Positions 18,789 through 25,922 of a DNA stretch of 64,000 nt are shown piece by piece (within the stretch, counting starts at the first letter, position 1; each line of letters starts with the position of its first letter). The position numbers and the translations under genes are program-made. Under the pieces are notes generated by a model, which searched no databases, had not been told where the DNA came from, and worked only from the letters and a program-made list of their open reading frames with translations. The DNA comes from Gorillibacterium massiliense (GTDB lineage Bacteria > Bacillota > Bacilli > Paenibacillales > NBRC-103111), in the NCBI RefSeq assembly GCF_000455485.1, contig NZ_CBQR020000146.1, positions 62,001-126,000 on the forward strand. The letters run 5' to 3'.

Positions 18789-20219
18789 ATGCGCGAAGAC
18801 GGAAAACACCGGATCGAACACGATGCTCTTGGCACCCTTGAGGTGGATTCGGATGTCTATTACGGCATCCATACGACTCGGGCCCTCGCCAATTTTCCCG
18901 TGAGTGGGAGACCTTTTAACCGACAGCTTCTTCAGGGGCTTTTGATCGTGAAAAAAGCGGCTGCCATGGCGCATCGGAAAATCCGCACCTATCCGGCGGA
19001 GACCGCGGATGCCATCATCGCGGCTTGCGATGAGGCGCTATCGGGACATTTTGCCGATCAATTTCCGGTGGACGCTCTGCAAGGCGGGGCCGGGACTTCT
19101 ACCAATATGAACGTGAACGAAGTGATTGCCAACCGGGCGGAGGAGTTTCTAGGCGGACGGAGGGGCGAGTACAAGCAGGTGCACCCGTTGGATCATGTAA
19201 ACTGCGCCCAATCCACCAACGACGTCTATCCGACGGCACTCAGAATCGCGGCAATCGGGCTTTTGCGGCGGGTGAGCCAGGCGTTTGCAACGCTGCAAGA
19301 GGCGCTGCAAGAGAAGGAACAGGAATTCGCCGGCGTCCTGAAGCTGGGACGGACCGAGCTGATGGATGCTCTGCCGATGATGGCTGGGCAAGGCTTTGGC
19401 GCTTACGCCAAAGCCATCGCCAGGGACCGCTGGCGGTTGTACAAGGCGGAAGAACGCCTACGGGAAACGAACATTGGCGGCACAGCCATCGGCACCGGTA
19501 TGAATGCGCCGCAAAAATACGTTTTTTATGTCACTGATATTCTCCAGGAGCTGACGGGGTACGGGATCGCCCGCAGCGAGTTTCCTATGGATCCGACGCA
19601 AAACATGGACGTTTTCGTGGAGGTATCCGGCCTCCTGAAGGCGGCGGCGGTCAATTTGCTTAAGCTTACCGGTGATTTGCGGCTTTTGGCCAGCGGTCCG
19701 GCCGGGGGTCTTGGCGAGCTGACGCTGCCCGCTGTTCAAGCTGGGTCCTCCATCATGCCGGGCAAAGTCAACCCGGTGATGGCGGAGATGGCCGCCCAGG
19801 CCGCTATGCGGGTGATCGCCAACGATACGGCTATCACGATGGCTGCGGGAGCCGGACAGTTGGAGCTGAATGCCTTCGTGCCGCTGATCGCCGAGTCGCT
19901 GCTGGAATCTCTTGAGATTCTGGCTGGCGCTGTCGAGCTCTTGGATACCCGCGGCATCCGCGGCATCGTCATCGACGCCGAACGTTGCCGGGAACATTTG
20001 GAGCGTTCCTCGGTGCTGGCAACTGCGCTTATCGGCCACATCGGCTACGAGAAGAGCGCCGAGATCGCCGTCAAAGCGCAGCAGGAACACCGCACGGTGC
20101 GGGAGGTACTTTCCCGGGAAGAGCTGCTTCCGGAAGAGCGCATCGCGGATATTTTGAACCCGTATCAAGTGACGAAGCCCGGCATACCCGGCGGTTCCGG
20201 CGCCAGCGGCAAGCAATGA
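18789..20219 (+). CDS. aspA: Aspartate ammonia-lyase (aspartase) in the hydrogenase maturation group
   Basis: 476 residues of the fumarase/aspartase superfamily. The signature GSSIMPGKVNP is near 318, with GGAGTSTNMNVNEV and LGRTELMDALP also visible; the N-terminal GTLEVDSDVYYG is aspartase-like. It releases ammonia from aspartate, forming fumarate. GGGAGAG stands 8 bases before the chosen ATG; the longer frame from 18735 lacks an SD. Aspartase genes recur beside hydrogenase maturases in other anaerobes, and a role in supplying ammonia for the bridging dithiomethylamine is a reasonable but unproven inference. General aspartate catabolism is the alternative. Confidence 0.88.
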   Translation: MREDGKHRIEHDALGTLEVDSDVYYGIHTTRALANFPVSGRPFNRQLLQGLLIVKKAAAMAHRKIRTYPAETADAIIAACDEALSGHFADQFPVDALQGGAGTSTNMNVNEVIANRAEEFLGGRRGEYKQVHPLDHVNCAQSTNDVYPTALRIAAIGLLRRVSQAFATLQEALQEKEQEFAGVLKLGRTELMDALPMMAGQGFGAYAKAIARDRWRLYKAEERLRETNIGGTAIGTGMNAPQKYVFYVTDILQELTGYGIARSEFPMDPTQNMDVFVEVSGLLKAAAVNLLKLTGDLRLLASGPAGGLGELTLPAVQAGSSIMPGKVNPVMAEMAAQAAMRVIANDTAITMAAGAGQLELNAFVPLIAESLLESLEILAGAVELLDTRGIRGIVIDAERCREHLERSSVLATALIGHIGYEKSAEIAVKAQQEHRTVREVLSREELLPEERIADILNPYQVTKPGIPGGSGASGKQ

Positions 20220-20273
20220 AATTGAACTTATTAGTGGATTGCCGTTAATGGAACGGAGGAAATTTGAACTGGA

Positions 20274-20400
20274 GGAGCGTCAGCGTTCGCCTTTGTTTTC
20301 GGATTTCTCCATTCAACATATGGCTCTAATCAAGAAATCGGAAAACAACAGCGACCGGAAGTTTAAATTGTCCGCAGTTCTGACTACGCAATAGCCAAGA
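20274..20400 (+). repeat. Structured intergenic element between aspA and hydF
   Basis: A 16-bp inverted repeat (20293-20308 with 20333-20348, one mismatch) with a 24-base loop is flanked by conserved-looking arms (GAGCGTCAGCG before, CAGCGACCGG after). I believe similar blocks recur between genes in Paenibacillus genomes, but this is memory, not a search. There is no T tract, so it is not a standard terminator. No second copy was seen in this window. Confidence 0.45.
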
Positions 20401-20423
20401 TTTTAAGTTCAGGAGGAGTCCCC

Positions 20424-21683
20424 ATGAGCATGAATGAAACGCCACGCTCCAACCGGCTTCATATCGCTTTATTCGGACGCCGGAATGCCGGCAAGTCCAG
20501 CGTCATCAATGCCATCGTCAAACAGGACATCGCTGTCGTTTCCCCGGTGCTGGGGACAACGACAGACCCGGTCTATAAGGCGATGGAGCTTTTGCCTATC
20601 GGTCCGGTCGTATTAATCGACACCGCGGGGCTGGACGATGAAGGCGAGCTGGGCGAGCTGCGCAAACAGAAAACCTATGAAGTGCTGAACAAAACGGATA
20701 TGGCTTTGTTGATTATAGATTCCACCGTGGGTGTGACCGCCTTTGACCGGGACATTGCTGACAAGCTTCGCAGCAAGTCCATTCCCGCCATTGCCGTGCT
20801 GAACAAAATCGACCTTCTGCCTCATGGAAGCGAGGAGTCGCTGAAACAGTTGGCAGTTGCAGCAAAAGAAGAACTGAACCTGTTGCCGATTCCGGTATCC
20901 GCGGCAGTCGGACAGCAGGGCATCTCTGAGTTGAAAAAAGCCATCACCCAAGCGGTGCCGGACGAGGAAGACAAATTCCGCATCGTTGGCGATCTTCTCT
21001 CTCCCGGTGATCTGGTAGTGCTGGTCGTACCTATCGATAAAGCCGCGCCTAAGGGGCGGTTGATATTGCCTCAGCAGCAGGTGATTCGGGATATTCTCGA
21101 GAGTGACGCCATTTCTGTCGTCACCAAGGAGCATGAGCTGCGCCAGACCCTGGAAAGCTTGGGCCGCAAGCCGCGGATGGTCATTACCGATTCTCAGGTA
21201 TTCCTCAAGGTAGCGGCGGATACTCCGAAAGATATCCCGCTAACCTCCTTCTCCATTTTATTTGCACGTCACAAGGGAGACTTGGAGCAATTGGTTCGGG
21301 GCGCCCGAGCCATCGATGGGTTGAAGGACGGCGACAAAGTGCTGATCGCGGAATCATGTACGCACCACCAACAGCCTGACGACATCGGCAAGGTGAAAAT
21401 CCCCCGCTGGATTCTGCAAGCGACGGGCAAGCAAATCCAGTTCGACTTCGCCAACGGGATGAAATTTCCGGACAATGTGCGCGACTATTCGTTAATCGTA
21501 CACTGTGGCGGCTGCATGCTGAACCGCAGGCAGATGCTGTGGCGTATCGAACAGGCGGAAGAAGCAGGAGTGCCCATTGTCAATTATGGCGTAGCTATCG
21601 CCCATGTTCAGGGCATTTTGGAACGGGCCATCTCGCCTTTTCCGCTAGCGCGGCTGGCGTGGGAAGAAAGCGGAGTCTTATAA
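20424..21683 (+). CDS. hydF: [FeFe] hydrogenase maturation GTPase HydF
   Basis: 419 residues. The GTPase domain shows G1 GRRNAGKSS (15-23), the DTAGLDD switch and NKID. A dimerisation domain follows, and the C-terminal domain carries the [4Fe-4S] ligands in CTHHQ near 312 and HCGGCMLN near 360. HydF is the scaffold on which the two-iron subcluster is assembled before transfer to HydA. AGGAGGAG lies 5 bases before the ATG. It completes the maturase set and is followed by a strong terminator. Confidence 0.94.
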   Translation: MSMNETPRSNRLHIALFGRRNAGKSSVINAIVKQDIAVVSPVLGTTTDPVYKAMELLPIGPVVLIDTAGLDDEGELGELRKQKTYEVLNKTDMALLIIDSTVGVTAFDRDIADKLRSKSIPAIAVLNKIDLLPHGSEESLKQLAVAAKEELNLLPIPVSAAVGQQGISELKKAITQAVPDEEDKFRIVGDLLSPGDLVVLVVPIDKAAPKGRLILPQQQVIRDILESDAISVVTKEHELRQTLESLGRKPRMVITDSQVFLKVAADTPKDIPLTSFSILFARHKGDLEQLVRGARAIDGLKDGDKVLIAESCTHHQQPDDIGKVKIPRWILQATGKQIQFDFANGMKFPDNVRDYSLIVHCGGCMLNRRQMLWRIEQAEEAGVPIVNYGVAIAHVQGILERAISPFPLARLAWEESGVL

Positions 21684-21720
21684 GCTGATTACGGCCAAAA
21701 ACAATAAATCATCGTTCAGC

Positions 21721-21770
21721 AATCCGGTTCGGGAACAAGATGTCTTTTCCCGGTCGGATTTTTTTTTATT
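21721..21770 (+). terminator. Terminator after hydF
   Basis: Paired arms AATCCG/CGGATT and CGGGA/TCCCG with a loop, followed by nine T residues. Confidence 0.8.
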
Positions 21771-21786
21771 ATGACAGGTTGAAATT

Positions 21787-21815
21787 TGTAACGTTTGTCT
21801 ACCCTTATTCGAATA
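21787..21815 (+). promoter_or_regulatory. Possible ECF-type promoter of the sigma-ABC operon
   Basis: TGTAAC (21787-21792), a 17-bp spacer and CGAATA (21810-21815) resemble promoters read by ECF sigma factors, which usually activate their own genes. A weak match; untested. Confidence 0.3.
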
Positions 21816-21852
21816 ACTAGTATAGGACAGAAGAAAGGAGGGATGCGCGGGT

Positions 21853-22446
21853 ATGCACCAAGAGGAAGAAGTCAGGCTCTATGCCATAGGAGACCGTTCG
21901 GCCTTCGAAGCGTTGGCGGTTCACTGGCGAAAGCCGGCCATTCGGTTTGCCATGCAAATGACAGGGGATTATTACGCTGCGGAGGATCTGGTGCAGGACG
22001 TCTTTGCCTACCTTTACGTCTATCCGGAAAAATATCATTTTCGCGCATCCTTCCAAACGTATCTATTCACCCTGGTGCGTAATAAATCCATCGACTATTT
22101 GCGGAAAAACCGCCGGATGATTCCCGATGAAGCCGTGGCCGAGCGATTGGCGGCAGTTTCGGTTGAAGATGCTGATGATCCGGAATGGGCACTTTTGCAT
22201 AACGAGCAAAGTCAGGAGCTGCGGCGGTATCTGGCGATGCTGAAAAGTGACGAACGCACGGCCATCTATCTGGTCGATCTCGAAGGGGTGAGCGGCAGCG
22301 ATGCGGCGCGCATCATGAGCAAAAATCCGGCGGCGTTCCGGGTGATGCTCCATCGGGCACGGAAAAAGCTGAAGAAACGATACGAAGAGGAGGGATGGGG
22401 ACGTGAGTGGGAACGGAATGTCGGAAGATCGGAAGTTTCTGGATGA
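21853..22446 (+). CDS. ECF-type RNA polymerase sigma factor
   Basis: 197 residues. Region 2 is visible as YYAAEDLVQDVFAYLY and QTYLFTLVRNKSIDYLRKN; region 4 contains LEGVSGSDAARIMSKNPAAF and RVMLHRARKKLKKRY. GGAGGGATG stands about 11 bases upstream of the ATG. The gene overlaps the next by 44 bases and heads a tight five-gene operon with an ABC transporter, so it probably directs transcription of that transporter in response to an envelope or antibiotic signal. The signal is not deducible here. Confidence 0.88.
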   Translation: MHQEEEVRLYAIGDRSAFEALAVHWRKPAIRFAMQMTGDYYAAEDLVQDVFAYLYVYPEKYHFRASFQTYLFTLVRNKSIDYLRKNRRMIPDEAVAERLAAVSVEDADDPEWALLHNEQSQELRRYLAMLKSDERTAIYLVDLEGVSGSDAARIMSKNPAAFRVMLHRARKKLKKRYEEEGWGREWERNVGRSEVSG

Positions 22447-22705
22447 AGTTTATGCCAAGGCCCGATTGCTGGCTTTTGATAAAAAAGAAGAAGAAAAAGT
22501 CAGGCAAAATCGTGCCAAGCTTGCCAAGAGGCGGAGATTGAAGATTGCAGCAGGAACTGTTTTGGCCGTTGGAGGCTATCTGTTTTTGTATGATAGCGCG
22601 TATAGTCTATCCGCTTGCTTCATTCTCTCCTTTGCGTTGGCGGTCGTCGGAATCGTGGCAGATAGGGTGGAAATGCGGCTCGTCAGTGAGGAATGGAGGA
22701 AATGA
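22403..22705 (+). CDS. Small membrane protein, probable anti-sigma partner
   Basis: 100 residues from a GTG preceded by GGAGGGATGGGG. An N-terminal 45-residue basic cytoplasmic segment, helical and rich in Lys, Glu and Arg, is followed by two membrane helices (about 49-65 and 68-87). It overlaps the ECF sigma gene by 44 bases. That position and topology are typical of membrane-bound anti-sigma factors, but no zinc-binding anti-sigma motif is present, so the role is inference. Confidence 0.55.
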   Translation: MSGNGMSEDRKFLDEVYAKARLLAFDKKEEEKVRQNRAKLAKRRRLKIAAGTVLAVGGYLFLYDSAYSLSACFILSFALAVVGIVADRVEMRLVSEEWRK

Positions 22706-22706
22706 T

Positions 22707-23582
22707 ATGGATGTCATGATCGAAAAGGTTACAAAGACCTTCGGAGGAAAGAAAGCGCTGGATGCGGTCAGCATGCATCTGGGTGAAGGCATCCATGGCT
22801 TGCTTGGGCCAAACGGCGCTGGGAAAACAACCCTGATGCGGCTCTTGGCTACGCTGCTCACTCCGTCGGAGGGGAAGGTAACCATAGACGGGATCGCCCT
22901 GCAGGAGAAAAGCCGGATACGCGAAGCGGTGGGCTATCTGCCCCAGGAGTTTGCTTTTTACCCGGGGATGTCGGTGCAGGAGGCATTGGATTATTTGGCG
23001 GTTTTGTCGGGGATGGGGGGCCGGTTGGAGCGGAAAAAGCGAATTGCCGTGCTGCTGGAACAGGTCAACCTGCAAAACCATCGAAAAACCAAGGTGCGGG
23101 CACTGTCCGGGGGTATGAAGCGCCGGTTAGGCGTGGCCCAGGCAATGATCCATGAGCCAAGGCTCCTAATCGTGGACGAGCCTACCGCTGGTCTCGATCC
23201 TGAGGAGCGGGTGCGTTTTCGGCATTTGCTTAACGGTTTTGCCAAGGGCCGGACCATTTTGCTCTCCACCCATGTGGTGGAAGACGTGGAATCCACCTGT
23301 GAGCAGGTGACCGTACTGCGTCAAGGGACGGTCCGTTATCACGGCCCCGTGTTCGAGTTGAATCGTTTGGCGGACGGCCGGGTTTGGTCGGGTGTGCTGT
23401 CTCGGGAGGCCTACGAGCAAGTTCGGCTCGCCTATCCGGTATTGGCTGCGGTGACGGAGGGCGACGGCATGCGTCTCCGACTATTGGCGGAGAATCAGCC
23501 TTTTGAACAGGCAGAACCCGTACGGCCTTCCATTGAAGACGGCTACTTCTGTTTGATGCAGGGGGAGGCGAGTCCGGCTTGA
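22707..23582 (+). CDS. ABC transporter ATP-binding protein
   Basis: 291 residues. Walker A GPNGAGKTT, signature LSGGMKRRLG, Walker B LLIVDEPTAGLDP, switch TH in STHVVEDVE. The ATG at 22707 follows GGAGGAAATG; an upstream in-frame extension lies within the anti-sigma gene and is rejected. It ends in a TTGA overlap with the permease downstream. It energises the transporter formed by the next two genes. Confidence 0.88.
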   Translation: MDVMIEKVTKTFGGKKALDAVSMHLGEGIHGLLGPNGAGKTTLMRLLATLLTPSEGKVTIDGIALQEKSRIREAVGYLPQEFAFYPGMSVQEALDYLAVLSGMGGRLERKKRIAVLLEQVNLQNHRKTKVRALSGGMKRRLGVAQAMIHEPRLLIVDEPTAGLDPEERVRFRHLLNGFAKGRTILLSTHVVEDVESTCEQVTVLRQGTVRYHGPVFELNRLADGRVWSGVLSREAYEQVRLAYPVLAAVTEGDGMRLRLLAENQPFEQAEPVRPSIEDGYFCLMQGEASPA

Positions 23583-24823
23583 TCACGCTCATCGGAAAAG
23601 AAATGCGGCTGTTGTTGCGTAACGTCGTCTTCTATTTAATGGTTGTTGCCGCCGGGTTGTTTTACTTTTCGCAATATGCCGCTCCGGAAACGTGGAGAGA
23701 TTTGAAAGCACCGGAGATGCCGCAGCTTACGGCTGAAGGGAATTACGGCTACGCGCCAATGACGGACGCGAAGAGGTTGGCGGAAACCAATCAAGGTATG
23801 ATGCAGAGAGACTTGGATTCGGGCAGGTTCATGAAGTATACATTCGGCTTCGGCAGAAACGAAAAGCTTTCCGCTAAGGAAAAGGGATACTTTCAGGAAG
23901 CCATCGCAAAGCTGGATCCGATCATCGCCAATCCGGATTCCTATACGGCTTACGATGTTGAGGCTATCAGCATCGGGTTGAACAAAAAGCTGGGTGGGAC
24001 TACGCACTATGCGCCGGGTATGTACACATCCCTTTTGCCCATTGAAACCAAGGAAGAAGCGGAAAAGATCTACGCCGATAACATGCGGCGGTACAATGAA
24101 AAAGTCGCGCAACATCAACTATACCCGGGAGCAGCGAGACTGTTTTGCGATTATGTGGGGATGACAGCGGGGATTTTCCCGGTATTCATCTCGGCTTTTA
24201 TCCTGACGAGAGATAAGTCGAGCCGGATGCATGAGTTGATTTACAGTCGGAAAATCTCGGCTTGGAAATACGTTGGCGGCAAATTCGTCGCACTGGGACT
24301 GCTCCTCTCTGTTATATATTTGCTTTTTGCCGTCGCTGCCGCCTTTCAGACCGTAGGTGCTTTGAATCAGGAAAAAGAGTTGTGGACTGTTTTACCGGTA
24401 TTCATCGGGTATGCGGCGGGTTGGCTGCTGCCTACGATCTGGATGACGACGGCCTTCGGGATGTTCATCAACGTACTGTTTCGCAGAGGGATTGTGGCGA
24501 TTCCTTTGCAACTGGTCTGGTGGTTTCTCTCTGTAATGCCGCTAACCGGATCATACGGGTTGGAGAAGCTGTTCCTCCGGTTTAATACACCCGATGAATA
24601 TGAGCTGTTCCGGGATTCCTTGCGGGATATTACGCTGAATCGCATCAGCTATGGGGTGGTTGCTTTTGTTTTGGCGGCAGGGGCCGCCTTATTGTGGGAG
24701 CGGAACCGCAGCCGCAGCGCCGGCAAGGATGGCAGAAAGCGCAAGAGCAAAGGCAAAGATCGCCTGATCGGGGAAGAAAGTCTGCGATCCTATGAGCCGG
24801 GGTTCGAGGCTTCGCTGCGATGA
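23579..24823 (+). CDS. ABC transporter membrane protein
   Basis: 414 residues from a TTG overlapping the previous stop, with GGGGGAGG ahead of it. One N-terminal helix, a hydrophilic domain to about residue 185, then five or six helices (VGMTAGIFPVFISAFILT onward), and a basic C-terminal tail of about 50 residues. This is the layout of ABC-2-like permeases. Its hydrophilic domain shows no known motif. Confidence 0.75.
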   Translation: MITLIGKEMRLLLRNVVFYLMVVAAGLFYFSQYAAPETWRDLKAPEMPQLTAEGNYGYAPMTDAKRLAETNQGMMQRDLDSGRFMKYTFGFGRNEKLSAKEKGYFQEAIAKLDPIIANPDSYTAYDVEAISIGLNKKLGGTTHYAPGMYTSLLPIETKEEAEKIYADNMRRYNEKVAQHQLYPGAARLFCDYVGMTAGIFPVFISAFILTRDKSSRMHELIYSRKISAWKYVGGKFVALGLLLSVIYLLFAVAAAFQTVGALNQEKELWTVLPVFIGYAAGWLLPTIWMTTAFGMFINVLFRRGIVAIPLQLVWWFLSVMPLTGSYGLEKLFLRFNTPDEYELFRDSLRDITLNRISYGVVAFVLAAGAALLWERNRSRSAGKDGRKRKSKGKDRLIGEESLRSYEPGFEASLR

Positions 24824-25449
24824 ATCGTCTCCTGCCTGCTCTCTTCCGCCATAATGTGAAGCTTCTTGCCAATGTCTATTGGCTTTTGGCCGCCTGCTTC
24901 ATCTTGCTCGTGCCGCTTGTTCAGGATCCCACCTTGCTCAATTCTAAAGAGATGGGCAGATGGGGCGAAATGGTCCTTTCCTTGATCGGACTGCTGCTCT
25001 ATCCCCATCTGGCCCTTATGGAAGAGGGCGGGATCGGCGAAACCGCCTTTGCCAAGCGGGTTCCCGCCGCATGGGTGCTCGCGCTGCGCTGGCTCCTGAC
25101 CGCCGCCTATTCGGCGCTGCTCGTCGCGGCTCTTGCCGCATGCCTGCGGTGGGCGGGAGCAGCGATCGCTCCCGGCCCGATCATCGCAGGCACAGCGCTC
25201 ACCGCCGCCGGTCTCGGCGCTTGCGGCATGCTGGCGGCCTTCCTCGCCCGCAGCGCCACCGCCGGTTATATTGCCGCCTTTGCCTGGTATCTGTTGGATA
25301 TGATGACCAAGGGCAAGCTAACCGGTAAGCTGTACCTGTTCAGCATGGCGTCGGGCGAGTGGAACAATGACAAACTGTGGCTAGGGCTGGTTGCACTGGG
25401 TGTCGTCCTCGCCATCGCCGTTCTTCTTCCCAAGCTTCGCATGGAGTAA
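24820..25449 (+). CDS. Membrane protein, probable second ABC transporter subunit
   Basis: 209 residues, nearly all hydrophobic with about six membrane helices and very Ala- and Leu-rich. The ATG overlaps the preceding stop (ATGA). Local GC is noticeably higher than in the neighbouring genes. No motif beyond membrane topology; its role is assigned from the operon. It is the last gene before a terminator. Confidence 0.6.
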   Translation: MNRLLPALFRHNVKLLANVYWLLAACFILLVPLVQDPTLLNSKEMGRWGEMVLSLIGLLLYPHLALMEEGGIGETAFAKRVPAAWVLALRWLLTAAYSALLVAALAACLRWAGAAIAPGPIIAGTALTAAGLGACGMLAAFLARSATAGYIAAFAWYLLDMMTKGKLTGKLYLFSMASGEWNNDKLWLGLVALGVVLAIAVLLPKLRME

Positions 25450-25479
25450 TAGCAGCCGTATAATTGGCGTCCATATCTG

Positions 25480-25522
25480 AACCGCTTTTTCTCTCTTAGG
25501 GAGATGAAGCGGTTTTTCGTTT
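25480..25522 (+). terminator. Terminator of the sigma-ABC operon
   Basis: 8-bp stem AACCGCTT/AAGCGGTT (25480-25487 with 25507-25514) followed by a T-rich run. Confidence 0.75.
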
Positions 25523-25818
25523 TAACCAGACCATACGACATGGAATTACGGCAAAATTTCTCATATGGCCGTTAATAGTAGTTAGTAGCGGATGCCCATT
25601 TTCCGAGGAACAATTTATGAACAATAAAAAACTGTGACCGGCGTCATAAATCCAGATGGAAAAATCGGATAAGGTAACTTCAGCTTTTGTTGGGATACTG
25701 CAGCAAAAATAGACTTCTGAATAGAAGAAATCGGGCAAACGTCAGGTCACGATATAGGCAAGGAGAGTGGAATTGATCTGCGGGGTCCAAAGAGGATTCG
25801 TTTTTTTATCTCTCAGTG
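25523..25818. other. Intergenic stretch before the nirB promoter
   Basis: No gene is supported. A weak Fnr-like match, TGTGA-CCGGCG-TCATA, stands at 25633-25648, too far from the nirB promoter to be confident. Otherwise nothing recognised. Confidence 0.4.
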
Positions 25819-25861
25819 TGTGATTGTTTTCACATAATCAACCGGCAAGCCCTTTTATACT
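25819..25861 (+). promoter_or_regulatory. nirB promoter with perfect Fnr box at -41.5
   Basis: TGTGA-TTGTTT-TCACA (25819-25834) is a perfect consensus box. The -10 hexamer TATACT occupies 25856-25861, predicting a start near 25868 and a box centre at -41.5, identical in register to the hydE and fnr promoters. Confidence 0.82.
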
Positions 25862-25922
25862 AGGAGTAACTTATAACAAACCATACAGATAAAAGAGGCT
25901 ATACGGATAGGAGGAACAAAGG

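Noticed and set aside
25633-25648. Fnr-like box far upstream of nirB
   Set aside because: Half-site mismatch, nearly 200 bases from the start site, no promoter at the right distance.
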